NCBI RefSeq assembly: GCF_008806375.1 | Contig: NZ_WAAT01000037.1 | Span: 62,001 to 126,000 of the forward strand | Direction: 5' to 3' | Origin: Pseudotamlana haliotis | Lineage (GTDB): Bacteria > Bacteroidota > Bacteroidia > Flavobacteriales > Flavobacteriaceae | DNA: 64,000 nt | Shown: positions 1 to 9,697 of the stretch, piece after piece | How the letters are laid out: every line of letters starts with the position of its first letter | How positions within the stretch are numbered: the stretch's first letter is position 1 | Program-made: the position numbers and the translations under genes | The notes under the pieces: model-generated | What the model was told of the DNA's origin: nothing | Database searches by the model: none | Seen by the model: the letters and a program-made list of their open reading frames with translations, nothing else

Positions 1-862
1 AACAGGACAATATTTTAATACCATTGATGTCTTCACTATATCTATTGTCATTTAAAAAATAACTGAGCATCAAAACAATGGCAAAACTAACCGCTGGTTG
101 AATGTAAGTGTAACTACCAGCAACCGATGGCGAAACTTGTCGAAGCGCATAAATATTAAACAGAAAGGTCAAAAACGTGGTAAAAATAATCACATAGGCA
201 ACCGTTAACCAGGTGTTCAGGTTAAATAACTCATAGTCTGTATTAAATATCGCATCATTCAAGCTTACAGGAATTACAAATAGTAGTCCGAATAAAAACA
301 CCCAACTAATGATAGTGATAAAGTGGTATTTTTTCATGAGCGGCTTTACAGCCACTTGGTACAGGGAGAAGAACACCACATTTAGAAAAACAAAGAGATT
401 TCCTAAAAAACTAGAGGTGCCTTCTGCGACATGGCCGTACCAAACTAAACCTATCGCTCCTATAGCACCCAGGCTTAAACCAATGAGTTTATTGGTGGAT
501 GTTTTTTCTTTCAAGAAAATCATACTTAAAATAAAGACCACAGTCGGTGAGGAAGTCATGATAATTGAGGTGTCTACAGGCGAAGTCAAACTCAAACCTT
601 CAAAAAAGAAGAGTTGGTTACAAGAGGCTCCAAAGAGTCCGCAAAGCACTAAGCGCAAGAAATCTTTTTTCTCTACGTTTTCCTTAATAAAAATCTTAAT
701 AAACCAGAATAAAAGACCAGCACCTATAACACGAAACAGTACAAAAGGTCTGGGCTCAAGCTTTTCAGGCATAATGCCTTTGGCAATGAAATGATTGGCC
801 GCATAGATGACGTGTGTACCAAATAAGGCAAGGTGGGCTTTTATAATATTGCTTTTTGTCAA
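1..862 (-). CDS. EamA/DMT-family transporter, 3' part cut by window edge
   Basis: This reverse-strand frame stays open from a TTG at 862-860 to the left edge, giving about 287 residues without the C-terminus. The product is an integral membrane protein of the drug/metabolite transporter (EamA) type. The opening reads KAHLALFGTHVIYAANHFIA, and the helical repeats include TSPVDTSIIMTSSPTVVF and the second-repeat motif RQVSPSVAGSYTYIQP, both typical of the 10-TM family. No ATG occurs until about residue 30, inside the first helix, so TTG is the best start. A TAnnTTTG promoter element lies about 36 bases upstream. The substrate cannot be told from sequence. It is divergently transcribed from leuS. 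Confidence 0.85.
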   Translation of the reverse strand, partial: MTKSNIIKAHLALFGTHVIYAANHFIAKGIMPEKLEPRPFVLFRVIGAGLLFWFIKIFIKENVEKKDFLRLVLCGLFGASCNQLFFFEGLSLTSPVDTSIIMTSSPTVVFILSMIFLKEKTSTNKLIGLSLGAIGAIGLVWYGHVAEGTSSFLGNLFVFLNVVFFSLYQVAVKPLMKKYHFITIISWVFLFGLLFVIPVSLNDAIFNTDYELFNLNTWLTVAYVIIFTTFLTFLFNIYALRQVSPSVAGSYTYIQPAVSFAIVLMLSYFLNDNRYSEDINGIKILSC

Positions 863-897
863 AAAAATAAGTTTTTTATCGAAGGTTAAATTTGCGG

Positions 898-905
898 CAA
901 AAGTA
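898..905 (-). promoter_or_regulatory. Predicted -7 promoter element of the EamA gene
   Basis: On the reverse strand this reads TACTTTTG, matching the Bacteroidota TAnnTTTG consensus. It leaves a leader of about 30 nt before the TTG start. No clear -33 TTG is seen. Confidence 0.5.
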
Positions 906-976
906 AATGTATTTAATGGTAATTGATTAGAAATTCATTTTTTATGCTTTAAGTCTTCCATTTTCTAATTAAAACG

Positions 977-984
977 TAAATTTG
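977..984 (+). promoter_or_regulatory. Predicted -7 promoter element of leuS
   Basis: TAAATTTG matches TAnnTTTG. It implies a short leader of about 20 nt and argues for the ATG at 1009, not the in-frame TTG at 982 that overlaps the promoter element. Confidence 0.55.
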
Positions 985-1008
985 CAACTTCTTAAAATAA
1001 GGATGATA

Positions 1009-3855
1009 ATGACCTATAATTTCAACGAGATCGATGCCAAGTGGCAAAAATATTGGGCCGAGAACCAAACTTTTAAAGCCGAAAACAACAGTGAAAAACC
1101 AAAATTCTATGTTTTGGATATGTTCCCTTATCCTAGTGGAGCGGGCTTACACGTTGGGCATCCTTTAGGTTATATTGCTTCTGATATTTATGCACGTTAC
1201 AAGCGTCATCAAGGATTTAATGTATTACATCCTCAGGGTTATGATAGTTTTGGTTTGCCTGCCGAACAGTATGCGATTCAAACTGGGCAACACCCTGCGC
1301 TTACCACTGCAGAAAATATAAAAACTTACCGTCGCCAATTAGATCAAATTGGTTTTTCATTCGATTGGTCGCGTGAAGTAAGAACCTCAGATCCGAGTTA
1401 TTATAAATGGACACAGTGGATTTTTATTCAATTGTTCGAATCGTGGTATTGTAAAAATGAACAAAAGGCTTTTTCTATTTCAGAATTGGTAAAAGTTTTT
1501 GAAGGAGAAGGCAATAAAAATGTAGAAGCGGTTTGTGCTGATCATGTTGGTGTTTTTTCAGCAAAGGAATGGAATGCCTATTCAGATAAAGAAAAACAAG
1601 AGGTGTTATTACAATACCGTTTAACTTATTTAGCTGAAACAGAAGTAAACTGGTGCCCTGCATTAGGAACGGTTTTAGCAAACGACGAGATTGTAAACGG
1701 CGTTTCAGAACGCGGTGGACATCCTGTGATTCGTAAAAAAATGACCCAATGGAGCATGCGAATTTCAGCTTATGCCGAGCGTTTGTTGCAAGGTCTTGAC
1801 ACGATTGATTGGACGGATTCTTTAAAGGAAAGTCAGCGTAACTGGATTGGGAAATCGGTTGGAGCCAGTGTGACTTTTAATGTGAAAGATCATGATGCCG
1901 TTATCGATGTCTTCACTACGCGCCCTGATACTATTTTTGGTGTGAGTTTTATGACTCTGGCACCAGAACATGAATTGGTGTCTAAAATCACGACACCAGA
2001 GCAAAAAGAAGAAGTTGAAGCTTATATTTTAGCTACAGCAAAACGTAGCGAACGCGATAGAATGGCCGATGTAAAAACCATTTCTGGTGCTTTTACTGGC
2101 GCTTACGCGGAACACCCTTTTACTAAAGAACCTATTCCTGTTTGGATTGGCGATTACGTTTTAGCGGGCTACGGTACAGGAGCAGTGATGTCTGTACCTT
2201 GTGGAGATCAACGCGATTACGATTTTGCGAAGCATTTTAATATTCCAATTATAAGTATTTTTGAAGGTGTTGATATTTCTGAAGAAGCTTTTTCAGATAA
2301 AGACAATACCGTGATTGCAAATAGTGATTTCCTTAACGGCATGAACTATAAAAAAGCAACAAAACGTGCTATTTACGAATTGGAGCAATTAGGTTGTGGT
2401 GAAGGAAAAACCAATTACCGCCTGCGTGATGCGGTATTTTCACGTCAGCGCTATTGGGGTGAACCATTTCCAGTGTACTACGATGAGCATGGTATGCCGC
2501 AAATGATTGAAGATAGATTTCTGCCTATTGAATTACCTGAAGTAGAAAAATATTTACCTACTGAAACCGGAGAGCCCCCGTTAGGAAATGCAAAAAAATG
2601 GTACTGGTTGCAATATGGTGATGAGGCGAACATTGTATCTAAAGAAGAATTTGAGAGTTCCTTCCCTTCTGGGAGGCTAGGAGGGGCCTTAGAATTGAAC
2701 ACCATGCCAGGATGGGCAGGAAGTTCTTGGTATTTTAACCGCTATATGGATTCTACAAACACGGAGGAATTCGCGAGTCAAGAGGCTTTGAACTACTGGA
2801 AAGATGTCGATTTATACATAGGCGGAAGTGAGCACGCTACAGGGCACTTGCTATATTCTCGCTTTTGGCAAAAATTCTTATTCGATAAAGGTTTAGTGCC
2901 AGTTGATGAGTTTGCTAAAAAACTGATTAACCAAGGGATGATTTTAGGAACGAGTGCTTTTATTTATAGAGAAGAAGGTACGCAAACTTATTATTCTGCT
3001 GGGTTAGCAAAAGATAAAAATGTACAGCCTATCCACGTAAAAGTGCAGTATGTTAATGCTTCTGATGAGTTAGATATTGAAGGTTTGAAAGCCGATGGCG
3101 AATTTGGTGAAGATTATAAAGATGCTGAGTTTATTTTAGAAAACGGCGTGTATAAAGTTGGTCGCGATGTTGAAAAAATGTCGAAGTCGAAATATAACGT
3201 GGTAAATCCAGATGATATTGTTGCCGATTATGGAGCCGATAGTTTGCGATTATACGAAATGTTTCTTGGGCCATTAGAACAATACAAACCTTGGAATACT
3301 GCTGGAATTACCGGTGTGCATAACTTCCTTAAAAAATTGTGGAAACTATATGTAGGAGATCAAGGACTGAAAGTAAACGATGCCAAGGCTTCTAAAGAGT
3401 CTTTAAAAACTTTACATAAAACCATAAAGAAGGTTCAAGAAGATATCGAGAACTTTTCGTTTAACACGTCGGTATCTACCTTTATGATTGCTGTAAACGA
3501 GTTAAGCGCGCAAAAATGTACTTCTAAGGATGTACTTGAGCCGTTATTGGTTTTAATTTCGCCTTATGCACCACATATTGCAGAAGAATTATGGAGTTTA
3601 TTAGGGCATGACGAATCGATTTCTACAGCGCCTTTCCCTGAGTTTGATGAAAGTCACTTGGTTGAAAGTGCTAAAAATTATCCTATTTCCTTTAACGGAA
3701 AAATGCGTTTCACTTTAGAATTGCCATTAGATATGAGCAAGGAAGATATTGAAGCCACAGTTTTAGCTCATGAAAAAACACAAGAGCAATTACAGGGCAG
3801 AACACCTAAAAAGGTGATTGTAGTGCCTGGTAAAATTGTGAATATTGTAGGGTAG
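1009..3855 (+). CDS. leuS: Leucine-tRNA ligase
   Basis: This is a cytoplasmic class I aminoacyl-tRNA synthetase that charges tRNA-Leu. The N-terminal stretch [16 protein letters not shown] is typical. The HIGH-type signature is HVGH at about residues 48-51, in the context [16 protein letters not shown], and KMSKS is at about 723-727. Between them lies the CP1 editing domain ([19 protein letters not shown]), followed by the C-terminal anticodon-binding region. At 948 residues it has the expected length. I chose ATG 1009 over ATG 1003 and TTG 982 because of the promoter position and family alignment; an ATAAGG stretch just upstream could act as a weak ribosome binding site. It is monocistronic, ending before a hairpin terminator. 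Confidence 0.98.
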   Translation: MTYNFNEIDAKWQKYWAENQTFKAENNSEKPKFYVLDMFPYPSGAGLHVGHPLGYIASDIYARYKRHQGFNVLHPQGYDSFGLPAEQYAIQTGQHPALTTAENIKTYRRQLDQIGFSFDWSREVRTSDPSYYKWTQWIFIQLFESWYCKNEQKAFSISELVKVFEGEGNKNVEAVCADHVGVFSAKEWNAYSDKEKQEVLLQYRLTYLAETEVNWCPALGTVLANDEIVNGVSERGGHPVIRKKMTQWSMRISAYAERLLQGLDTIDWTDSLKESQRNWIGKSVGASVTFNVKDHDAVIDVFTTRPDTIFGVSFMTLAPEHELVSKITTPEQKEEVEAYILATAKRSERDRMADVKTISGAFTGAYAEHPFTKEPIPVWIGDYVLAGYGTGAVMSVPCGDQRDYDFAKHFNIPIISIFEGVDISEEAFSDKDNTVIANSDFLNGMNYKKATKRAIYELEQLGCGEGKTNYRLRDAVFSRQRYWGEPFPVYYDEHGMPQMIEDRFLPIELPEVEKYLPTETGEPPLGNAKKWYWLQYGDEANIVSKEEFESSFPSGRLGGALELNTMPGWAGSSWYFNRYMDSTNTEEFASQEALNYWKDVDLYIGGSEHATGHLLYSRFWQKFLFDKGLVPVDEFAKKLINQGMILGTSAFIYREEGTQTYYSAGLAKDKNVQPIHVKVQYVNASDELDIEGLKADGEFGEDYKDAEFILENGVYKVGRDVEKMSKSKYNVVNPDDIVADYGADSLRLYEMFLGPLEQYKPWNTAGITGVHNFLKKLWKLYVGDQGLKVNDAKASKESLKTLHKTIKKVQEDIENFSFNTSVSTFMIAVNELSAQKCTSKDVLEPLLVLISPYAPHIAEELWSLLGHDESISTAPFPEFDESHLVESAKNYPISFNGKMRFTLELPLDMSKEDIEATVLAHEKTQEQLQGRTPKKVIVVPGKIVNIVG

Positions 3856-3931
3856 TTTTTGGTTACTGGTTATTCGTTATTGGGTAGCTTGTCTTTAGAA
3901 ATGGTCCTAAGTATAAAATTGAAATAACTAG

Positions 3932-3965
3932 AACAAACCCGAGGCTTATTAGTTTCGGGTTTGTT
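3932..3965. terminator. Bidirectional terminator between leuS and the outer-membrane protein gene
   Basis: An 11-bp perfect stem (3932-3942 with 3955-3965) encloses an 11-nt loop. It lies between the convergent ends of leuS and the downstream barrel gene. Confidence 0.75.
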
Positions 3966-3984
3966 GTTTTGTAACTACTGTGTT

Positions 3985-4536
3985 TTAATTGAAAAAATAG
4001 CCAATAGAAAGTTGTAAAGCGCCAATATTATTTTTGCTTGACAAACCTTCTATATTATTAATATCAGTTAGACCATAGTTATATCGTACTCCAAAGTTAA
4101 GTCCGTTGTTAAGTTTGTAGCCCAAGCCTGCACTTAATCCAAAATCTACAGTGTTGTAAGCGTCTTTTACATCAAGGTCTTCGTGTTTTGCTGAGACTAA
4201 AAACCCTATTTGTGGGCCTGCTTCAAGGCTTAACCTGTTTGTTATATAGTATTTTCCCATTAATGGCAGGTTTATATAGTTTAAAGCTGTCACATCTTCG
4301 TCAATACTAAACCCTGCCCCAGAAAATAGGAGTTCGGGTTGAAATGAAAATTTTTCCGAAAATGGTATTTCTGCCATAGCCCCAAAGTTAAAGGCGGTAA
4401 CCATATCAATATTTTCTGTGTTATCACCGTAAACATTAGCAAAGTTGAGTCCGCCTTTAATTCCATATTGAATGTTTTGTGCGTTAAGGTTTGCTAGTCC
4501 TAAAAGGAATAAGCTGCTTAGTAAAATTTTTTTCAT
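3985..4536 (-). CDS. Outer-membrane beta-barrel protein (PorT/OMP_b-brl type)
   Basis: The 183-residue product starts with a clear signal peptide (MKKILLSSLFLLGLANLNAQ). It continues as alternating short amphipathic strands typical of small outer-membrane barrels (IQYGIKGGLNFANVYG, LGYKLNNGLNFGVRYNYGLTD) and ends in an aromatic residue pattern (IGYFFN). This fits the Bacteroidota outer membrane beta-barrel family (PF13568 type). An upstream in-frame ATG at 4566 would add ten residues before the signal peptide, so the internal ATG at 4536 is preferred. The function is probably structural or porin-like; no specific ligand can be inferred. It is convergent with leuS. Confidence 0.85.
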   Translation of the reverse strand: MKKILLSSLFLLGLANLNAQNIQYGIKGGLNFANVYGDNTENIDMVTAFNFGAMAEIPFSEKFSFQPELLFSGAGFSIDEDVTALNYINLPLMGKYYITNRLSLEAGPQIGFLVSAKHEDLDVKDAYNTVDFGLSAGLGYKLNNGLNFGVRYNYGLTDINNIEGLSSKNNIGALQLSIGYFFN

Positions 4537-5033
4537 AATATATAATTTGTTTTTAAGTTGGGTCAAAAAAAGGTGTTTTACTGGTTTTACGATTTCTGTT
4601 TACCATAGTTTTAACTTATTTAACCAATTTTAACAGAAGTATTTAAAAGGCGTGCTGAGCTTCTGTTTTTAAGAGGGTTTCGCGATAAGGATAGAAGCAA
4701 AAATCCTTTTTTTTGAAACCAATAACTAACAGCCAACAACTCAATAAAAAAGATTGCAGTAGATAGCCTGAACTTTGTGATAACCTGCCTGCCTGACCCA
4801 AAAACCTAAGAGGTTCATCGTTTGGGTATGTGAGAAGTTAAGCTATATGATTTTGAATTATTGAATCTTCATTTAATCCCTAGTAAATCGATGTGTATTA
4901 TTTTATTCTTAACAAAAAGTTAAATGTGTTATTGAAAGTATAGCGAAAATTAGATTTTAGGTTTTTTTTGTCAATCATTTAATTTAGCTTTGTTGGCGGT
5001 TTAACATATTAACTTTTTTTAAAAATTAGGCTT
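4537..5033. other. Intergenic region between the barrel gene and ald
   Basis: No gene is seen in these 497 bases. They hold a nested hairpin at 4796-4827, in which the ends ACCCAAA and TTTGGGT pair and AACCT and AGGTT pair inside, preceded by CCTGCCTGCC. The ald promoter is at the right end. The left side must contain the promoter of the barrel gene, which I could not place. Confidence 0.5.
4985..4992 (+). promoter_or_regulatory. Predicted -7 promoter element of ald
   Basis: TAGCTTTG matches TAnnTTTG and leaves a leader of about 37 nt before the ald ATG. A TTTG lies at 4967-4970, closer than the usual -33 spacing. Confidence 0.5.
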
Positions 5034-6128
5034 ATGAAAATTGGTGTTCCTATTGAGATTAAAAACAACGAAAATAGAGTGGGAATGACGCCTTCTGGGG
5101 TGTTTGAATTAACGAAGAGAGACCATGAGGTTTTTGTTCAGAAAAATGCTGGTTTTAACAGTGGTTTTTTAGATGAAGATTATATTGAGGTTGGCGCAAC
5201 TATTTTAGATACGATTGAAGAAGTATATGCTGTGGCAGAAATGATCGTGAAGGTAAAAGAGCCAATCGAGCCAGAATACAAGTTAATACAGCCAAATCAA
5301 GTGGTATTTACATATTTCCACTTTGCTTCTAGTGAAGCGCTAACCAATGCGATGATTGAAAGTAAATCGATTTGTATTGCTTATGAAACGGTTGAAGATG
5401 CTGATGGTACATTACCATTGTTAATACCGATGAGTGAAGTAGCAGGAAGAATGTCTATTCAGCAAGGTGCTAAATATTTAGAAAAACCAATTAAAGGACG
5501 TGGTATTTTACTCGGTGGTGTTCCTGGAGTACCGCCTGCAAAAGTACTTATTTTAGGAGCTGGTATTGTAGGATATCAAGCGGCCAAAATGGCTGCTGGT
5601 TTAGGGGCACACGTGGTAATTATGGATATTAATATGAAGGCTTTACGTTATGTTAGTGATTCTATGCCAAACAACGTGATTAGTGAGTTTTCAAGTGAAT
5701 ATAATATTAGAAAACATATTAAAGACGCAGATCTAATTGTGGGAGGTGTATTAATTAAAGGGGCAAAAGCACCAAAATTAATCACTAGAGATATGTTGAA
5801 AGAGATGCAGCCAGGAACTGTTATGGTTGATGTTGCTGTAGATCAAGGTGGTTGTTTTGAAACGACAAAACCAACAACACACCAAGATCCAACCTATATT
5901 ATTGATGAGGTGGTACATTACACTGTGGCGAATATGCCTGGTGCGGTACCTTACACATCTACAATGGCTTTAACAAATGTGACTTTGCCGTATGTGATTA
6001 AGTTAGCAAACCAAGGATGGGAAGCCGCTTGCGAGAATAACCCACCATTAGCTAGAGGTTTAAACATTGTTAAAGGTGATATTGTTTATAAAGAAATCGC
6101 TGAAGCTTTTGATATGGAAATGGCTTAA
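5034..6128 (+). CDS. ald: Alanine dehydrogenase
   Basis: This cytoplasmic enzyme catalyses the NAD-dependent interconversion of L-alanine with pyruvate and ammonium. The N-terminus MKIGVPIEIKNNENRVGMTP is the AlaDH/PNT signature. Substrate-site residues sit in IVKVKEP (about 72-78) and YFHFAS (about 93-98), and the Rossmann motif GAGIVGYQAAKMAAGLGA is at about 175. DVAVDQGG carries the catalytic-site aspartate. The length of 364 residues is close to the usual 370. It stands alone between its own promoter and terminator. Lack of a membrane domain separates it from transhydrogenase subunit PntA. Confidence 0.95.
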   Translation: MKIGVPIEIKNNENRVGMTPSGVFELTKRDHEVFVQKNAGFNSGFLDEDYIEVGATILDTIEEVYAVAEMIVKVKEPIEPEYKLIQPNQVVFTYFHFASSEALTNAMIESKSICIAYETVEDADGTLPLLIPMSEVAGRMSIQQGAKYLEKPIKGRGILLGGVPGVPPAKVLILGAGIVGYQAAKMAAGLGAHVVIMDINMKALRYVSDSMPNNVISEFSSEYNIRKHIKDADLIVGGVLIKGAKAPKLITRDMLKEMQPGTVMVDVAVDQGGCFETTKPTTHQDPTYIIDEVVHYTVANMPGAVPYTSTMALTNVTLPYVIKLANQGWEAACENNPPLARGLNIVKGDIVYKEIAEAFDMEMA

Positions 6129-6152
6129 GTCAACATGATTTTTAATATACTG

Positions 6153-6190
6153 AAACGCCTAGAGCTTAATTTTTAAGTCTGGGCGTTTTT
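6153..6190 (+). terminator. Intrinsic terminator of ald
   Basis: A stem formed by AAACGCCTAGA and TCTGGGCGTTT (one G-T pair), extended by CTTAA/TTAAG, is followed by a T run. It lies about 25 bases after the ald stop. Confidence 0.8.
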
Positions 6191-6277
6191 TTATGAGGCG
6201 TACTGACAAATATTCATGATGTAATTATGGCTTTATTTTTGCTATCTTTATAGTACATTTTAAATTTAAAAGAAACC

Positions 6278-6973
6278 ATGTTTGGATATTATATAATTAT
6301 TGGAGCTGTAGCTTTAGTAAGCTGGTTAGTGAGTAATACACTTAAACGTAAGTTTGAAAAGTATTCTAAGGTTCACTTAAGAAACGGTATGAGTGGTGCT
6401 GAAATCGCTAAAAAAATGTTAGCTGATAACGGTATTTATGATGTTGAAGTGATTTCTACACCAGGGCAATTAACGGACCATTATAACCCAAAAAATAAAA
6501 CGGTAAATTTAAGTGAGTCGGTTTACAACCAAAGAAATGCGGCTGCTGCCGCTGTTGCAGCACACGAATGTGGTCATGCCGTACAACATGCTCAAGCTTA
6601 TAACTGGTTGCAAATGCGTTCGGCGCTAGTACCTGTAGTGAGCGTGACCTCTGGTATGTCGCAATGGCTTATTATTGGTGGACTTGTTTTAGGTGGTGCC
6701 GCTGGCGTTGGATTAGGCTGGTGGGTTGCCGTTTTAGGTGTTGTATTTATGGGTTTTGCTACGCTTTTTAGCTTTATCACTTTACCTGTAGAATACGATG
6801 CGAGTAACCGTGCCTTGGCATGGCTGAAAAATAAAAATATGCTGGCTCCAGAAGAATATGCCGGAGCAGAAGATTCGCTTAAATGGGCGGCTAGAACCTA
6901 TTTAGTTGCTGCCATTGGTGCTTTAGCAAATTTACTGTACTGGGCACTTCAACTTTTTGGAGGTCGCGATTAA
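6278..6973 (+). CDS. Membrane-bound zinc metallopeptidase, YugP type
   Basis: The 231-residue protein belongs to the neutral zinc metallopeptidase family PF04298 (YugP-like). It has an N-terminal membrane anchor (FGYYIIIGAVALVSWLV) and the zinc site HECGH at residues 96-100 (HExxH with a Cys insert). At least two hydrophobic segments follow (about 125-170 and 205-225). The sequence LPVEYDASNRALAWL supplies the family's downstream conserved glutamate and asparagine. The active site is expected at the membrane, but the substrate is unknown. It stands alone between terminators; a near-consensus TATCTTTA at 6243-6250 may be its promoter. Confidence 0.9.
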   Translation: MFGYYIIIGAVALVSWLVSNTLKRKFEKYSKVHLRNGMSGAEIAKKMLADNGIYDVEVISTPGQLTDHYNPKNKTVNLSESVYNQRNAAAAAVAAHECGHAVQHAQAYNWLQMRSALVPVVSVTSGMSQWLIIGGLVLGGAAGVGLGWWVAVLGVVFMGFATLFSFITLPVEYDASNRALAWLKNKNMLAPEEYAGAEDSLKWAARTYLVAAIGALANLLYWALQLFGGRD

Positions 6974-7001
6974 ATCATTCAAGAATAAAATACAAACTAA
7001 A

Positions 7002-7028
7002 AGCTCTGAACTATTTCAGGGCTTTTTT
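7002..7028 (+). terminator. Intrinsic terminator of the zinc protease gene
   Basis: A 9-bp stem AGCTCTGAA/TTCAGGGCT (one G-T pair) has a 4-nt loop and is followed by a T run. Confidence 0.8.
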
Positions 7029-7056
7029 GTTACTTTATACGCAACAAATTTTTTAA

Positions 7057-8829
7057 ATGAAATCACCTTTAGAGTACTATAAAAACCACCTAGAATCCTA
7101 TCAATTAGAAGTTAAAAAACTTTACAAGAAAATGGCCAGTTTGAGTGTGCTGCGTTTGGCTGTTTTTGTGGCTACTGGTTTCGGTGTTTATTTGTTTTTT
7201 CAACAATGGCAAGTCGCATTGCTAGTTGCTGTTATTGGTATTGCTATATTTCTGTATTTGCTTTCAAAATACACCGATGTCAAGCAAAAACGCGAATTTA
7301 ATAAGGCGCTAGTAGCCCTTAATCAGGAAGAAATTAAAATCGCTGCTGGGGATTTTTATAATCGCGAGGAAGGGCTTGAATTTCAAGACCCGAATCATTT
7401 TTATAGCTTGGATATCGATTTGTTTGGGAGAGGTTCGTTTTATCAGTTTATGAATCGTGCCACGAGTCGTGAGGGAGCAAAAACCTTGGCAGACCTATTA
7501 AAGGCAAACCATGTTTCAGGTATTCCTTTACGTCAGGAAGCCATAAAAGAATTGGCTGAAAAAACAGAGTTCCGACAGTTTTATGGGGCAACGTCAAGCT
7601 TAATTAAAGTTGAAACTCCAGCTGAATTCATTGTTAATTGGATTAAAAACCATAAACTCTTTTTAAACAAAACCGTTTTTAGGCTGGCTCAAGGTTTTGG
7701 AATGATTTCCATACTCATCTTTGTGCTAACCGTTTTTAATGTGATTACTTATAAACCATTACTTGCCTATTGGATGTTTTTAGGTTTAGGGTTTTCTGCC
7801 ATTTATTTAAAAAAGGTTAACGTTCTGGCTTCCAAAACGGATAAAGTTCGAGATACCTTTCGTCAGTATGCGACTTTATTGGATTTGATTGAAAAGGAAA
7901 CTTTTACTTCAGCATTACTTAAAGAAAAACAACAGCATATTCAGGCGGAAGCCGAAAAAGCATCAGGGATTTTTAAGACGTTTTCAAAACAATTGGACGC
8001 CCTTGATAATCGTAATAATTTAATAGGTGCTATCTTCGGAAACGGACTTTTCTTAATTGATATTAAAAATGCCTACCGTATCGAACAATGGATGACGCAA
8101 TACGGAAAAATTGTTTCCGAATGGTTTGAAGTCGTAGCTTTCTTTGATGCCTACAATAGTTTGGGAACCTATGCCTACAATCATCCTGAATTTGTGTTTC
8201 CTGAAATTAAAGCTTCTGGACCCGTGATAAAAGCCAACGGTTTAGGACATCCTTTATTGAATAAAACGAAACGTGTAGATAGTGATGTCACCATTGACGA
8301 TGAACAGTTTTTTATCGTTACTGGTGCCAATATGGCTGGAAAAAGTACCTTTTTACGAACCATATCTTTGCATATTGTTATGGCGAATACAGGTTTACCC
8401 GTTTGTGCAAAAGCTAGTGTCTATTCGCCAGTAAAATTAATTACAAGCATGCGTACCACCGATTCTTTAACCGATGAGAGTTCGTATTTCTTTTCAGAGT
8501 TAACACGTTTAAAATATATTGTTGATGCCATTAAAAAAGAACCGCACTTTATTATTCTTGATGAAATTTTAAAAGGAACGAACAGTACCGATAAAGCCAT
8601 TGGCTCTAAGAAGTTTGTTGAAAAATTGGTAGCTTCAAATGCTACAGGTATTATCGCAACCCACGATTTGAGTTTGTGTGAGATTGAAAAGGAACTTCCA
8701 GAAGTGAAAAATTATTATTTTGATGCTGAAATTATTAATGACGAACTGCATTTTGATTATAGGCTGAAAAAAGGCGTTTGCCAGAACATGAATGCCTCCT
8801 TTTTACTGAAGAAGATGGAGATTGTGTAG
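7057..8829 (+). CDS. Membrane-anchored MutS-family ATPase
   Basis: The 590-residue protein ends in a MutS-type ATPase. Walker A is GANMAGKST at 423-431, Walker B is FIILDE at 498-503, and the MutS signature GTNSTDKAIGSKKF and the switch GIIATHD follow. Unlike MutS it lacks the N-terminal mismatch-recognition domain. Instead it has hydrophobic segments at about 30-67 and again at about 207-245, which should place it in the inner membrane. The middle part resembles the MutS core/lever helices. A role in mismatch repair is therefore doubtful; a membrane-linked DNA or nucleotide-sensing role is inference only. It probably starts its own transcript after the terminator at 7002. Confidence 0.85.
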   Translation: MKSPLEYYKNHLESYQLEVKKLYKKMASLSVLRLAVFVATGFGVYLFFQQWQVALLVAVIGIAIFLYLLSKYTDVKQKREFNKALVALNQEEIKIAAGDFYNREEGLEFQDPNHFYSLDIDLFGRGSFYQFMNRATSREGAKTLADLLKANHVSGIPLRQEAIKELAEKTEFRQFYGATSSLIKVETPAEFIVNWIKNHKLFLNKTVFRLAQGFGMISILIFVLTVFNVITYKPLLAYWMFLGLGFSAIYLKKVNVLASKTDKVRDTFRQYATLLDLIEKETFTSALLKEKQQHIQAEAEKASGIFKTFSKQLDALDNRNNLIGAIFGNGLFLIDIKNAYRIEQWMTQYGKIVSEWFEVVAFFDAYNSLGTYAYNHPEFVFPEIKASGPVIKANGLGHPLLNKTKRVDSDVTIDDEQFFIVTGANMAGKSTFLRTISLHIVMANTGLPVCAKASVYSPVKLITSMRTTDSLTDESSYFFSELTRLKYIVDAIKKEPHFIILDEILKGTNSTDKAIGSKKFVEKLVASNATGIIATHDLSLCEIEKELPEVKNYYFDAEIINDELHFDYRLKKGVCQNMNASFLLKKMEIV

Positions 8830-8887
8830 CTTGATGTATTTCAGAAATCAAAAACAAGGTTCCTTAGAAGTTTTTTATCTTTAATAT

Positions 8888-8912
8888 GACATTATATGGT
8901 TAAATTGGTATA
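8888..8912 (+). repeat. Solo arm of the foldback repeat found at 24576-24737
   Basis: These 25 bases match the right arm of the foldback element at 24714-24738 in 24 positions. They lie just upstream of the omega-amidase ATG and downstream of a TATCTTTA (8877-8884) that may be its promoter, so the arm would be transcribed as the leader. Confidence 0.75.
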
Positions 8913-8917
8913 AACTT

Positions 8918-9697
8918 ATGCAAAAAGAATTAAAAGTAACATGGATTCAAGCCGATTTAGTTTGGGAAAATCCCGAGCAAAATCGCATTAATTTCACTGA
9001 TAAAATTGAAAATCTTTCTGAAGCGACTGATGTTATCATGCTACCCGAAATGTTTTCAACTGGTTTTACCATGAATGCCGAAAAAGTCGCTGAAACCATG
9101 ACAGGTGACACGGTGAGTTGGATGCAGGATATGGCTAAAAGACATGATGCTGCGATTACAGGTAGTTTAGTGATTTCAGAAAATGACCAGTTTTATAACC
9201 GTTTATTGTTTGTAGAGCCTTCAGGGAAAATAAGTGTTTATAATAAGCGGCATGCTTTTACTCTAGTAGGCGAAGAGCAAACCTATTCCGCAGGAACTAA
9301 AAAGGTGATTGTTGATTATAAAGGCTGGAAAATTTGTCCGTTAGTATGTTACGATTTGCGTTTCCCAGTTTGGGCTAGAAACAGCGAAGATTACGATGTA
9401 CTGCTGTATGTAGCCAATTGGCCAAAACCAAGAATAGCTGCTTGGGATACGCTTTTACAGGCCCGTGCCATTGAAAATATGGCCTACTGTATTGGTTTAA
9501 ATCGTGTGGGTATTGATGGTGTGAATAGTGTGTATTCTGGTCATTCAGCCGCTTATGATGTGCTGGGTAATCGTATTTCTGAAATTACCCCAAACCAAGA
9601 ACAGGTAAAGACCGTAACTTTAGAAAAACGACATATTGAGGCTTATCGAAACAAATTCAAATTCTTAAACGATAGAGACCAGTTTTCAATTACTTAA
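8918..9697 (+). CDS. Omega-amidase, nitrilase superfamily (YafV/NIT2 type)
   Basis: The protein is a 259-residue carbon-nitrogen hydrolase of the cytoplasm. The catalytic triad is visible as E44 in MLPEMFSTGF, K110 in YNKRHAFT and C144 in LVCYDLRFPVW. These contexts match the YafV/NIT2 omega-amidase branch, which hydrolyses alpha-ketoglutaramate and alpha-ketosuccinamate, metabolites formed by glutamine and asparagine transamination. The length is normal. Its stop codon overlaps the end of the convergent Ig-like lipoprotein gene by 8 bp, and a repeat arm lies in its leader. Confidence 0.9.
   Translation: MQKELKVTWIQADLVWENPEQNRINFTDKIENLSEATDVIMLPEMFSTGFTMNAEKVAETMTGDTVSWMQDMAKRHDAAITGSLVISENDQFYNRLLFVEPSGKISVYNKRHAFTLVGEEQTYSAGTKKVIVDYKGWKICPLVCYDLRFPVWARNSEDYDVLLYVANWPKPRIAAWDTLLQARAIENMAYCIGLNRVGIDGVNSVYSGHSAAYDVLGNRISEITPNQEQVKTVTLEKRHIEAYRNKFKFLNDRDQFSIT

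Noticed and set aside
309-794. 161-residue plus-strand frame
   Set aside because: It lies antisense to the EamA transporter, whose reverse-strand frame has clear family motifs; this frame has no recognisable protein.
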